DNA from: PALSA-278 sp963760285
GTDB lineage: Bacteria; Acidobacteriota; Terriglobia; Acidiferrales; UBA7541
DNA length: 64,000 nucleotides
Direction of reading: 5' to 3'
Assembly (NCBI GenBank): GCA_963760285.1
Contig: CAVXCI010000001.1
Coordinates: 868,001 to 932,000 of the forward strand
In this document: in pieces, positions 8,957 through 17,946 of the stretch
How positions within the stretch are numbered: the first letter of the stretch is position 1
Layout: every line of letters begins with the position of its first letter
The notes under the pieces: model-generated
The model's input: the letters and a program-made list of their open reading frames with translations, nothing else
What the model was told of the DNA's origin: nothing
Databases searched by the model: none
Translations under genes and position numbers: made by a program

Positions 8957-10221
8957 CGGAGAACGCGCAAGCTGTGGAAACCCCGGGAACGAATAAGGAT
9001 CCTCGCGAGGCCGCCAGCGCTCCTCCCGCGCCGCCATCGCCGCCGACCGCGCCCCGCAAAAGAATGAACCCCAAGTTGCGGATTCTGCTTCTCCTGGGAA
9101 TTCCGGTCCTCCTCGTCGCCGGATTCTTCACATGGCGCTACATGGCAAGTTACGAATCCACGGACGACGCGCAGATTGACGCCCACATCCACCCCGCCAG
9201 CGCGCGAATTTCCGGCTACGTTGTGGACGTCCCCATCACCGATAACCAATTCGTTCAGAAAGGCACTGTCCTGGTTCGGATTGATCCCCGGGATTATCAG
9301 GTGGCAGTGGATCAGGCCCAAGCAGACCTGGCTGCGGCGGAAGCCAAAGCCCGCGGCGCGGGGATCAATGTGCCCATTACCTCCGCGAACACCAACAGCA
9401 GTCTCCGCGAGGCGCAAGCCGACGTGGAAGACACGCAGGCGGGCATTACCGCCGCCCAGCAGCAGGTAGCCGCGGCGGATGCCGCGCTGAAAGAAGCCGA
9501 AAGCAATGACTGGAAGGCCCAGAATGACCTCGAGCGCTACACCAAGCTCGTTGCCAAGCAGGAAATTTCACAGCAGCAATTCGACCAGGCGGTAGCCACC
9601 GCGAAAACCACCGCCGCCGGCGTTGCTGCCGCTCGGGCGTCTGCCGCCGCGGCGAACCAGCAGGTAACCCAGGCGCGGAGCAAGTTGTTGGAAGCGCAGG
9701 CTGGCGTGCATGCAGCGCAAACCGGCCCCCAACAGGTGGCGAACATGCGCTCCCAGGCCGAATCGGCCCTTGCCGATGTGCAACAAAAACAGGCCAAGCT
9801 GGCGCAGGCGGAATTGAATCTGGGATATACAACCATCGTCGCGCCTGTCAGCGGCATCGTTTATCGCAAGGTAGAAGTTGGCGAAAACGTCAGTCCCGGC
9901 CAGGAACTGGTATCTGTCGTCCCCGTGGAGAATATTTACGTTACCGCCAATTTCAAGGAGACCCAACTTAAGAACATGCGCGTGGGTCAGCGCGCCGCGA
10001 TTCACGTGGATGCCTTCGGTCGCGACTATAACGGCCGCGTGGAGAGTATCGCTGGCGCCAGCGGCTCCAGTTTCAGCCTGCTCCCTCCGGAAAACGCCAC
10101 GGGCAATTACGTGAAAGTCGTGCAGCGCGTTCCCGTAAAAATTGTCCTCGATCCGGGCCAGGATGATGCCCATTTGCTTCGTGTGGGCATGTCCGCGGAG
10201 CCGAAAGTATATTTGAAATGA
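8953..10221 (+). CDS. HlyD/EmrA family membrane-fusion protein
   Basis: Periplasmic adaptor that joins the inner-membrane pump to TolC. A Pro/Ala-rich cytoplasmic tail and a single TM helix (ILLLLGIPVLLVAGFFTWRY, residues about 43-62) precede the biotinyl-lipoyl half (YESTDDAQIDAHIHPAS), a long coiled-coil hairpin of Ala/Gln heptads (about 110-270), the second lipoyl half (LGYTTIVAPVSGIVYRK) and beta-barrel (VYVTANFKE-like IYVTANFKETQLKN). The DDAQIDA motif is typical of EmrA. It overlaps both neighbours by four bases. Confidence 0.93.
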   Translation: MTENAQAVETPGTNKDPREAASAPPAPPSPPTAPRKRMNPKLRILLLLGIPVLLVAGFFTWRYMASYESTDDAQIDAHIHPASARISGYVVDVPITDNQFVQKGTVLVRIDPRDYQVAVDQAQADLAAAEAKARGAGINVPITSANTNSSLREAQADVEDTQAGITAAQQQVAAADAALKEAESNDWKAQNDLERYTKLVAKQEISQQQFDQAVATAKTTAAGVAAARASAAAANQQVTQARSKLLEAQAGVHAAQTGPQQVANMRSQAESALADVQQKQAKLAQAELNLGYTTIVAPVSGIVYRKVEVGENVSPGQELVSVVPVENIYVTANFKETQLKNMRVGQRAAIHVDAFGRDYNGRVESIAGASGSSFSLLPPENATGNYVKVVQRVPVKIVLDPGQDDAHLLRVGMSAEPKVYLK

Positions 10222-11807
10222 GCGCCGCGGAAACGGCATTTCCTCTCGCGGCGGAGTGGCGGCCAGCCGTAAACCCCTGGGTGATTGCCGTAACGGTGAC
10301 CCTGGCGACCTTCATGGAGGTGCTGGATACCAGCATCGCCAACGTCGCGCTGCCACACATTTCCGGCGGGTTGGGCGCCAGTCAGGACGAAAGCACCTGG
10401 GTGCTTACCTCCTATCTGGTCTCCAATGCCATCGTTCTTCCGTTGAGCGGATGGATTTCTTCCATCGTCGGACGCAAGCGTTATTACATGTTCTGCGTCG
10501 CCCTCTTCACTGTCAGTTCCTTTCTGTGTGGTCTCGCTCCCAATCTGACAATCCTGATATTATTTCGCATTCTGCAGGGCATCGGCGGGGGCGGGTTGCA
10601 GCCCAGCGAGCAGTCCATCCTGGCGGACACGTTTCCGCCGGCAAAGCGCGGCATGGCCTTTGCGATTTATGGAATGGCCGTTGTTTTCGCGCCGGCCATC
10701 GGACCCACGCTGGGTGGATGGATCACTGACAATTACAGCTGGCGCTGGATTTTTTACATCAATGTCCCGGTGGGAATTGTATCGCTGCTGCTGACTTCAC
10801 GGCTGATTTCCGATCCTCCGTTCCTCGTCCGCAAGAAACTCTCGGAAGTGCGCATTGATTACATCGGCCTTGGGCTACTTGGAGTCGGGCTGGGAGCCCT
10901 GCAGGTGGTTCTGGATAAGGGCGAGCGCGACGACTGGTTTGATTCTCATTTCATTCTGGTGCTGACCGTGATAAGCGCCGTTGCCTTGATCTCCGTGATT
11001 TTCTGGGAATGGAAGCAGGAACATCCCATCATCAACTTGAAGCTGTTTCGCGACAGGTCCTTCGCCACCGGCTGTTTTCTGCTCTTCATGCTGGGGGTTA
11101 TTTTGTATGGAACAACGGTGCTGTTGCCGCTCTTCATGCAGACTCTTCTCGGTTACACAGCGCGGCAAGCCGGCCTGGCGCTGATGCCTGGTGGTTTCGT
11201 CATTATCATTTGCATGCCCTTCGTGGGCTACCTATTGAGCAAGTTTAATGCCCGGTGGCTTCTGGTTTTCGGACTTGCCGTCACCGGTTTTGCGCTTCTT
11301 TACATGTCTACTTTTGATCTGGGTATCGATTTCAAGACGGCCGCGCTTGGCCGCGTTTTTCAGGGAGTCGGGCTCGCCTTTCTCTTCATACCCATTAATA
11401 CCGCGGCGTATGCCAATCTTCCCCGGGAAAAGAATAATGAAGCTTCCGGCCTGATCAACCTGGCCAGAAACATTGGCGGGAGCGTGGGAATTTCCTTTGT
11501 CGCCACCATGCTGGACCGGCGACAGCAATTCCACCAGAGCCGCCTCGTCGCCAACATCACCGCTTCCTCCACCCAATTGCAAACCATGTTGCACGGCACC
11601 GCGCAATCGCTAATCGCGCGAGGTGATTCGCCCTATATGGCTGCCCAGCAGGCGATGGGACTCGTTAACGCCATGATCCAGCGGCAGGCCTCCATGCTTT
11701 CCTACGTTGACAACTTTTATGTTCTGGGGATCACCAGTCTGGTTTTGATCCCCACGGCATTCCTTTTGAAGAAATCGCCCCCCGGTGGAGAAGTTCATGT
11801 ACATTAG
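10218..11807 (+). CDS. DHA2 family MFS drug efflux transporter (EmrB/QacA type)
   Basis: Inner-membrane drug:H+ antiporter of the 14-TM DHA2 subfamily, 529 residues. The N-terminal TM1 motif VTLATFMEVLDTSIANVALP is the EmrB signature and carries the membrane-embedded acidic residue (Asp in LDTSIAN). Motif A appears as GWISSIVGRKRYY and motif C as the GxxxGPxxGG-like FAPAIGPTLGGWI. It completes an EmrA-EmrB-TolC-like pump with the two upstream genes, overlapping hlyD by four bases. Substrates cannot be read from sequence. Confidence 0.93.
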   Translation: MSAAETAFPLAAEWRPAVNPWVIAVTVTLATFMEVLDTSIANVALPHISGGLGASQDESTWVLTSYLVSNAIVLPLSGWISSIVGRKRYYMFCVALFTVSSFLCGLAPNLTILILFRILQGIGGGGLQPSEQSILADTFPPAKRGMAFAIYGMAVVFAPAIGPTLGGWITDNYSWRWIFYINVPVGIVSLLLTSRLISDPPFLVRKKLSEVRIDYIGLGLLGVGLGALQVVLDKGERDDWFDSHFILVLTVISAVALISVIFWEWKQEHPIINLKLFRDRSFATGCFLLFMLGVILYGTTVLLPLFMQTLLGYTARQAGLALMPGGFVIIICMPFVGYLLSKFNARWLLVFGLAVTGFALLYMSTFDLGIDFKTAALGRVFQGVGLAFLFIPINTAAYANLPREKNNEASGLINLARNIGGSVGISFVATMLDRRQQFHQSRLVANITASSTQLQTMLHGTAQSLIARGDSPYMAAQQAMGLVNAMIQRQASMLSYVDNFYVLGITSLVLIPTAFLLKKSPPGGEVHVH

Positions 11808-11873
11808 TCCCGCGGGCGATGGCTAAGGCGCGAAAAGGTTCCGCCCGCGGCCTGCACCGCCGGGGAGGAGTTT

Positions 11874-12506
11874 ATGGCCACCCGCATTATTGCCATCGAA
11901 CGCGAATACGGATGCGGCGCGGCCCTCGTCGCGGAGAGACTGGCCGCGCGCCTGGGTTGGAGACTTTGGGACACGGCCCTGACCGCGGAGATTGCGCGCC
12001 TGGCGGAAGTAAACACGGAGGTCGTCCAGCGCCGGGACGAGAAACTCGATCCTTGGCTTTACCGGCTGGCGAAAGTTTTTGCCCGCGGCAGTTACGAACG
12101 CAGTCTTCCTATCGAAGGCCTCAAGGCATTTGACACCGACCGCATGGTCCAGCTTGTTACCCAGGTAATTGAGGAGGCTGCCTCGGCCGGGAATTGCGTC
12201 ATCGTGGGCCGTGGCGCGCCCTACATTCTGCGCAATCGCCCCGACGTATTTCATGTGTTCCTATATGCCCCCGTGGAAGCGAAGCTCCGCTTACTGCAGC
12301 AACTGGGCAAGAACGCGGAAGAGGCCGTCGAGTTGGTCAACACCATTGATCGCGATCGCGCCGCCTTCGTGAAGCAGTATTTCTGCGCGGACTGGCCCGC
12401 GCGCTATCTCTACGATCTCTGGGTGAATGCCGCCATGGGCATTGATGCCGCGCTCGAAATCATCCTTCATTCCGTGGCCCTTCGTGATCAGTATTCCGCG
12501 GAATGA
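11874..12506 (+). CDS. Cytidylate kinase-like family protein
   Basis: 210-residue P-loop protein of the cytidylate kinase-like family. The N-terminal REYGCGAALVAERLAARLGW corresponds to the (S)REYGSGG nucleotide-binding loop of that family, though Gly-Cys-Gly-Ala replaces the usual Gly-Ser-Gly-Gly and the Lys of a classical Walker A is absent. A second hallmark is IVGRGAPYILRNRPDVFHVFLYAP. Members often sit beside CBS or sulfur genes and their substrate is mostly unknown. ATG 11874 has a strong GGGGAGGAG site upstream. Confidence 0.75.
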   Translation: MATRIIAIEREYGCGAALVAERLAARLGWRLWDTALTAEIARLAEVNTEVVQRRDEKLDPWLYRLAKVFARGSYERSLPIEGLKAFDTDRMVQLVTQVIEEAASAGNCVIVGRGAPYILRNRPDVFHVFLYAPVEAKLRLLQQLGKNAEEAVELVNTIDRDRAAFVKQYFCADWPARYLYDLWVNAAMGIDAALEIILHSVALRDQYSAE

Positions 12507-12561
12507 CTGTGCGTTCTCTGCAAGGTATACCGGTCGACATCACGCTTGGGATATTTGGCAT

Positions 12562-13227
12562 TTGAGGTCAACCTGCCCCATTTGCAATCGGCGTACGTCG
12601 GAGCGCTTCTGTCCCGCCAAGGGAGAGAAAATCTGCGCCGCGTGTTGCGGCAAGGAACGCGAAGTGACTCTGGATTGCCCCTCCAGTTGCCCCTGGCTCG
12701 TCGCGGCAAGGCGCCATGAACTGCGCACCAACCGCAGTCAACCGCCGCCAGAACTCTCGTACCCGGATGAGGACATCTCCCGGCATTTCATTCTGGAAAA
12801 CGAGGGCCCGCTGAGCGCGTTGTTGATGGCCTTGCGAAAATTTGCTGACCAGAATGGTTCACTGCGGGATTCCGGAGCTTTGGAGGCTATTCGTGCTCTT
12901 GCGGAAACTTTTAGAACTTTGCAAACCGGAATTTACTACGAAAAACCGCCGGATGCCCCCGTGGCCCGGGCTCTTTATGTGGAGCTGGCCCGGTCCGTGC
13001 AGGATTTTCGCCAGCAACAGGAAACGCGCGGCAGTTCCACGCCGCTTCGTGATTCCCACGTTTTCTTGCTGCTGGTTTTTCTGCTTCGCATGGGCGAAAT
13101 CACCGGCAATGGCCGCCGGCTGTCTCGTGCCTTTCTTGACGACGTGCGGCGCCAGATCGGACCATCCCCCGAGGGCAGTTCCGGCCTGATGGCCGCTCCC
13201 GCCGCTTCCAGAATCGTCGTTCCGTAG
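12562..13227 (+). CDS. Conserved zinc-ribbon-like hypothetical protein
   Basis: About 221 residues. The N-terminus carries a cysteine-rich segment, CPICNRRTSERFCPAKGE, then KICAACCGKEREVTLDCPSSCPWL, which looks like a pair of metal-binding knuckles. The rest is predicted helical with no recognised domain. The long open frame runs upstream into the previous gene, so the start was set at TTG 12562, just before the first Cys motif; this is a weak call. Function unknown. It follows the kinase-like gene by about 55 bases. Confidence 0.65.
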   Translation: MRSTCPICNRRTSERFCPAKGEKICAACCGKEREVTLDCPSSCPWLVAARRHELRTNRSQPPPELSYPDEDISRHFILENEGPLSALLMALRKFADQNGSLRDSGALEAIRALAETFRTLQTGIYYEKPPDAPVARALYVELARSVQDFRQQQETRGSSTPLRDSHVFLLLVFLLRMGEITGNGRRLSRAFLDDVRRQIGPSPEGSSGLMAAPAASRIVVP

Positions 13228-13234
13228 GCCGGGG

Positions 13235-14395
13235 TCACAAACTCGCCTGGCGGCAGTTCTCCCCAAGCGAAAATGCCAACTGACTCTGTTCCCCGGCGGG
13301 ACGCGCCGCGACCGCAGGCCTCGTCCCCAGTCCGTATTTTTCGCGCAGCATTGTGGCCCGGCGCGAAATTTCCATGCGATAGGATTCCGGCGGATAGGCA
13401 TTGCGGCCGTACCAGTCACGATACTGTCTGTTTAGCCGCGGAAATCTCCGTTCGATGAAGGGCAGGAACTGCTTCCGGGATGAAGGCATCAGGAAAAGGA
13501 CGCCCATGGCGAACCACTGCGCGCCCGCCAATTTCGCGGCCCGGGCCAATGCGTCCGTGTCGTCCTCGCCGTCGTTAATTCCCGGCATGATGGGCATCAT
13601 ATTTATCCCGGCAGCAATTCCGGATTCACGCAGCCGCTCGATGGCTTCCAGGCGCAGGTCCGGCCGCGGAGCGCGTGGCTCCAGCATCCGCGCCAGTCTG
13701 GTGCGCAAAGTGACAATGGTCATGTTGACGAACAGTGTAGAGCGCTCGGCAATCCGCCGCAGGAGATCGATGTCCCGCGCAACGCGATTCGATTTGGTAG
13801 TGATGGAAAGGCTGAGCCCGCCGACCTTGGCCATGCGCTCAAGAATGGATCGCGTCACTCCAAATTCGCGCTCCGCCGGCTGATAAGGGTCCGTGGCCGT
13901 GCCGATGGCGATGTGCTCATCCCGGATGCCTTTCCTGGCCAGATCCGACTCCACGTATTCGTGCGCTTTGTCCTTCACGAAAATTTTCCGTTCGAAGTCG
14001 CCGCCGTCGAGGTCCATGTATTCGTGGGTGTACCGCGCATAGCAGTAGTGGCAGCCGAATTCGCAGCCTCGATAGGGGTTCACCGTCCAGCGAAAGGGAA
14101 CGCGCTCGGAATCGCAACGATTCAAAATGGATCGCACGGGCAGAACAAAATACTCGGTGCCGCATTTCTGCCGGGCCAGTGGAGAGGAGGCGGCGAGGCG
14201 TGCGATGCCGATTAACTCCGCGGCGTGCTTCACATTCCGGTCACTGGCCGGGATGGGCGAAGAAGCTTCGCTCGCGGTTGGGGGTATGCCGCCATTGGCG
14301 GCTGCTGAAAAGAGGGTCAGCGGGGTGGGTCGCGTCCGGTTTGGCCGGCTCCTCTTGACCGGCACTGGCGAACGGGATTTTGTGTAGGGTGGCAT
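13235..14395 (-). CDS. PA0069/Rv2578c-type radical SAM protein (SplB-like)
   Basis: Radical SAM enzyme of the group related to spore photoproduct lyase. It has VNPYRGCEFGCHYCYARYTH, whose C-x3-C-x2-C binds the 4Fe-4S cluster, followed by KDKAHEYVESDL and GTATDPYQPAERE, both typical of this family. Two frames' worth of upstream Met exist; ATG 14395 is preferred to 14449 because a good promoter overlaps the latter. Length from 14395 is 386 residues. The promoter carries a LexA-like box, which hints at a DNA-damage role; the substrate is not known. Confidence 0.85.
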   Translation of the reverse strand: MPPYTKSRSPVPVKRSRPNRTRPTPLTLFSAAANGGIPPTASEASSPIPASDRNVKHAAELIGIARLAASSPLARQKCGTEYFVLPVRSILNRCDSERVPFRWTVNPYRGCEFGCHYCYARYTHEYMDLDGGDFERKIFVKDKAHEYVESDLARKGIRDEHIAIGTATDPYQPAEREFGVTRSILERMAKVGGLSLSITTKSNRVARDIDLLRRIAERSTLFVNMTIVTLRTRLARMLEPRAPRPDLRLEAIERLRESGIAAGINMMPIMPGINDGEDDTDALARAAKLAGAQWFAMGVLFLMPSSRKQFLPFIERRFPRLNRQYRDWYGRNAYPPESYRMEISRRATMLREKYGLGTRPAVAARPAGEQSQLAFSLGENCRQASL

Positions 14396-14415
14396 CGGGC
14401 CTCGCCTGCAAGTGG

Positions 14416-14467
14416 AATATATTCGCTTTTTGTTCCCCATGTCAAGCATTATATTCGCTTTTTATTT
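14416..14467 (-). promoter_or_regulatory. Sigma-70 promoter with LexA-like GAAC-N7-GAAT box
   Basis: Reading the minus strand, TTGACA (14445-14440) and TATATT (14421-14416) are separated by 18 bp. The spacer contains GAACAAAAAGCGAAT (14435-14421), matching the alphaproteobacterial-type LexA box GAAC-N7-GAAC in seven of eight specified bases. A related copy, AAATAAAAAGCGAAT (14467-14453), lies exactly 32 bp upstream, about three helical turns. The layout suggests SOS repression of the radical SAM gene. Binding is inferred. Confidence 0.6.
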
Positions 14468-14748
14468 GCCATGCCTCCCGTGTTCCCTTCCGCAGAGAAT
14501 CTCTCTGCCACATGGGAAAAGGAGCCCCGGCCAGGCCAACTGCGAATTACTCCCCACATGACGGCGGGAAAATGGACCCATCCATCTTGGAAGACTGCGC
14601 CGTGCTAAAATCGCTTTTGTGATCGCTCCGCGGATGAAAGACTAACGGCTCGGCGCAATGGGCGCTCGCTCCCCTCGGAAACAAGCGCGGGGACACGCAA
14701 TCCGCGCACCAAAATTCGGCGCGAACTGAGAAGAGCGGTAAGGAAACC

Positions 14749-15591
14749 ATGGAAGTGACTGCCGGCGAAAAACGAGCCTCCAGACGGAGCGGGTTTATAT
14801 TCAAACTCGCGGGTATGGTATTGATCGCGGGCCAGCTCTCCTTCGCGCAACAGCCAGCGGCGCCCGCACCCACTCTCAACGCTCCCTCCACGGGCCAGAC
14901 CCAGAAACCCACTCCTCAACAATCTCAGGGCAATCCGGTGCAGTCCGCCGTGGGGATTCTCACGCGGCGGTCAATTGCATTCCCCGACCTGGCCGCCGAC
15001 CGGGGACCTCTCACACCTGTGCAGAAGTTCCAGCTCTTCATCAACGAAAGCATCTCGCCATCACGAATAGTGGGCTCCCTCGCAAGCGCGGGAATTGGCC
15101 AGGCGAAGGATACCTTTCCAGGATATGGCCAGGGTGGCGAGGGATATGCAAAACGCTTCGGCGCTTCCATGGCTTCCAGCGCCTCCAGCCATTTCTTCGG
15201 AACTTTTCTTTTCGCCTCGCTGCTCCATCAGGACCCGCGGTACTTTGTCTTGCTTCATGGCAGCTTTAAACAGAGAACGAAGTATTCCCTGACCCGCGTA
15301 TTTATAACCCGCTCGGACCGGGGTGGGAATGTCATCAACTGGTCGGGCTTGGCAGGCTCGCTGGTAGCGGAGGGAATTGCGGACACTTATCTGCCATCCG
15401 AGGAGCGGACTGCGGGAAAAACGTTTGAACGTTACGGACTCCGCGTGGGATTGGGTGCCGTTACAAACCTGCTGAAGGAATATTGGCCCACGATTCACAA
15501 AAGCTTGAAACTGAGTAGCCTTGGGCCCACGCAACCGGATCCGGCGACTGTTTCCCCGCTTCCTCCAAGCGGTCCACCGCATAATCCATAA
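14749..15591 (+). CDS. Exported conserved hypothetical protein
   Basis: 280 residues with a signal-like segment (FKLAGMVLIAGQLSFAQQ) and a Pro/Gln/Ala-rich linker (about residues 40-65). A conserved region follows that contains FINESISPSR, YAKRFGASMASSASSHFFG, LHQDPRYF and two Gly-rich hydrophobic stretches. I do not recognise a named domain; proteins of this look recur in Acidobacteria. AAGGAAACC precedes the ATG. No operon partner. Confidence 0.6.
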   Translation: MEVTAGEKRASRRSGFIFKLAGMVLIAGQLSFAQQPAAPAPTLNAPSTGQTQKPTPQQSQGNPVQSAVGILTRRSIAFPDLAADRGPLTPVQKFQLFINESISPSRIVGSLASAGIGQAKDTFPGYGQGGEGYAKRFGASMASSASSHFFGTFLFASLLHQDPRYFVLLHGSFKQRTKYSLTRVFITRSDRGGNVINWSGLAGSLVAEGIADTYLPSEERTAGKTFERYGLRVGLGAVTNLLKEYWPTIHKSLKLSSLGPTQPDPATVSPLPPSGPPHNP

Positions 15592-15637
15592 GAATCCGCG
15601 ACGTTCTGATTTTCGATTTCAGTTTGAGGAACACTCT

Positions 15638-17311
15638 TCAGTGTTTGAGTAATTGGTCCGCGAACCGTACCGGCACGGCGAAATTGGACCCGCCAAATCC
15701 AGACACGATCGCATACGTCACGCCAATTACCTTTCCATCGGAACTGAACAGCGGGCCGCCGGAACCGCCGGAGGTTGTTTGCGCGTCGTAGATAATCTTG
15801 TCGGCCAGGACATCGCCGATGTGCCCCTGCGTCACCATCGGACGAATCAATTTTCGCCGGGCTAATTCCGCCAGAATCCGCTTCGGATCGCCATCGGTTG
15901 CTTCCAGAATATCGCTCACCACCTCATCATTGGCTTTCGCGAGAATACCGCTCAGGCCCGTGGCATAACCCGCCGAAATCAGCGGTTGGCCGCTGACGGC
16001 TGCACCTCTCTGTGAGTTAAGCATCAGCGGGGACCTGTGCAACTCCGAAAAATTGCCGCGAACGACGGCCAGATCCGCATCGTCCGAAATTTTCGAGATT
16101 TCCACCGCATATCCCCTGGTGGCGTCCGGGAAATAAGCGGTCATCTCCGCAATTTGACCATCCAATCCCTGCTCCGCCGCGGCGCCCAGTTCATCGTTTT
16201 TCCACCAGGGCTGCACCACGTGGTGATTCGTAAGAATCGTGTCCGGTCCCACCAGGAATCCCGTCCCGAAAAAATCCGTGCGCACCTCCGGACCGTTGCC
16301 ATCCAGAACCAGAACCGGATTCCCGCCACTATCCTTTAGAGGCTCGCCGGCAGGCCCTACACCTGCGTAGCGGAGCCGCCGGCCGGATTGATGGTCCGCG
16401 AATCCGACCGACACGTGCAGCAGGCAAACACTGGGAACATAGGAATGAATAATCCCTTCGGCCTGCTGCGAGGCATTTTCCACGCGCTTGAGCCGATCAG
16501 CGTTATCATCCACCTCCTTTTTCAAGGCGGCGACGTCGGCGGAGTCTGTTTTCGTGGCACTCGAACCAGGTCCGTCGGACAGTCCCTGCGATGATCCTGT
16601 CTGTTGTCCACCTCCGCCCTTTTCCATCTCCATGCGAGCCAGGCGGCTTTCCGCCAGCAGGGCCTCCTGGTTGTGCATGTTCCGTTCGAGTTGAGCGATG
16701 ACCGCATATTGCCGGCGCGTCTCTTTTTCCGTGCGGCGGGAATAAAGCGTCAGGATGACGGCGAAAACCAGGGCAACAGCAAACAGGGCCGCAACGCCGA
16801 TCTTCAGGGAGCGGCCAAGGGAGGATGCCTCTCTCTCCATTTTCTCGGTTACCGCAATGGCCTGAAATGCCGTGTGTGCAATTTCCTGGCCTTCTTCCGC
16901 AAGATGAGTGGTTTGTTGGAGGCCATCCAATTTCTGTTTGGCCCGCAACTGCCGGCGCACGCGAGCCAGCAATTCCGAGCTATCCCACGGCAAAGAAATT
17001 ACATCATCGGCTCCAAGGTCCAGACCCTGGCCTCGCTCCGCGGGCCCGCCGTGAATCAGCAGAATCACGCGGATGTCCGCGGTGGCGGCGGATCCCTTCA
17101 CTTCCCGCATGATGTCGCAGCACGCCGTATCGGAAGGCTCCCCCACCTGAAGAATCAGGCTGAGTTTTCCTTTCTTCACGATTTCCGAAGCTTCCGTTGA
17201 GGAACCGGACGTAACCGCGTCGTAGCCCGCGGATTGCAGGAGCTGCCGCAGCGCACTATTCGATGCCGCGTCGGCGTCAAGGATCAGAATGTGTTCGGCT
17301 TCGGGAGGCAT
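15638..17311 (-). CDS. Membrane-anchored pseudo-receiver/trypsin-like serine protease fusion
   Basis: 557 residues in an unusual order. Residues 1-125 are a response-regulator receiver-like domain (HILILDADAASN, GADDVISLPWDSSELLARVR). Then come a TM helix (about 170-190), a coiled coil (about 195-290), and a trypsin-like domain with the triad His364 (TNHHVV), Asp413 (DADLAVV) and Ser517 (SGGSGGP). The expected phospho-acceptor Asp at the end of beta-3 is Gln55 (LSLILQV), so the receiver is probably not phosphorylated there. The topology puts the receiver in the cytoplasm and the protease in the periplasm. A quality-control or signalling protease is possible; the target is unknown. Confidence 0.8.
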   Translation of the reverse strand: MPPEAEHILILDADAASNSALRQLLQSAGYDAVTSGSSTEASEIVKKGKLSLILQVGEPSDTACCDIMREVKGSAATADIRVILLIHGGPAERGQGLDLGADDVISLPWDSSELLARVRRQLRAKQKLDGLQQTTHLAEEGQEIAHTAFQAIAVTEKMEREASSLGRSLKIGVAALFAVALVFAVILTLYSRRTEKETRRQYAVIAQLERNMHNQEALLAESRLARMEMEKGGGGQQTGSSQGLSDGPGSSATKTDSADVAALKKEVDDNADRLKRVENASQQAEGIIHSYVPSVCLLHVSVGFADHQSGRRLRYAGVGPAGEPLKDSGGNPVLVLDGNGPEVRTDFFGTGFLVGPDTILTNHHVVQPWWKNDELGAAAEQGLDGQIAEMTAYFPDATRGYAVEISKISDDADLAVVRGNFSELHRSPLMLNSQRGAAVSGQPLISAGYATGLSGILAKANDEVVSDILEATDGDPKRILAELARRKLIRPMVTQGHIGDVLADKIIYDAQTTSGGSGGPLFSSDGKVIGVTYAIVSGFGGSNFAVPVRFADQLLKH

Positions 17312-17423
17312 TTCAGTAATTTCTCAAACTTAAGACCTGTGCTTGTTCTTCTGGATAACGCGTTCGTCCGCTTCAGTTTTCAATCCTACCCCAGCAGAGC
17401 GGCGCAGTGAAATGGGCAACCGC

Positions 17424-17924
17424 TCAATTGCGGGATTCTTGAGGTTTCCATTCGCGGACGGCGCTGTGGTCTGGGCATTCCGCCAGCAGCTCCGCCATGG
17501 TGCGTTGCAGAACCGGATGCCGCAACGTGGGCGCAAATTCGCAGAGAGGGACCAGGACGAAGCGACGCTCCTGCATGCGCGGATGCGGTACTTCAAGCTC
17601 GGAGCTGTGAATGATTTCCGCGTCAAAGAGAAGCAAATCAATGTCCAGAGTCCTTGGTCCGCTTCGTACCAGACGCTGCCGTCCAGCCTTGGCTTCGATT
17701 TTTCGAATCAAATCCAAGACCTGATGCGGCTCGAATTTGGTTGCAGTTTCCACCACGCAGTTCAAGAACCAGTTCTGCTCGTGCAATTCCACCGGTTCGG
17801 TTAAATACACCGATGAATGTTTCTTGATCTCGAAGCCGCCGGTCTCGATTTGCGTCATGGCCTGGCGCAGATACTCGGCGCGGTCGCCGATATTGGATCC
17901 CAGGGAAAGGTAAACGGTGTGCAT
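17424..17924 (-). CDS. folK: 2-amino-4-hydroxy-6-hydroxymethyldihydropteridine diphosphokinase
   Basis: Folate pathway enzyme that pyrophosphorylates hydroxymethyl-dihydropterin before DHPS. Diagnostic features are YLSLGSNIGDRAEYL at the N-terminus, ELHEQNWFLN, and the metal-binding GPRTLDIDLLLFD followed by VPHPRMQERRFVL. The ATG at 17924 (MHTVYLSLG) gives 166 residues, the usual size; the longer frame overlaps ruvB. It starts 22 bases after the ruvB stop and is probably cotranscribed. Confidence 0.95.
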   Translation of the reverse strand: MHTVYLSLGSNIGDRAEYLRQAMTQIETGGFEIKKHSSVYLTEPVELHEQNWFLNCVVETATKFEPHQVLDLIRKIEAKAGRQRLVRSGPRTLDIDLLLFDAEIIHSSELEVPHPRMQERRFVLVPLCEFAPTLRHPVLQRTMAELLAECPDHSAVREWKPQESRN

Positions 17925-17946
17925 CGAGGTTTTCCCAAACGCGACG

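Noticed and set aside
14396..14449. Upstream ATG (14449) of the radical SAM gene
   Set aside because: It would overlap the TTGACA element of a good promoter, and the added residues lack family similarity.
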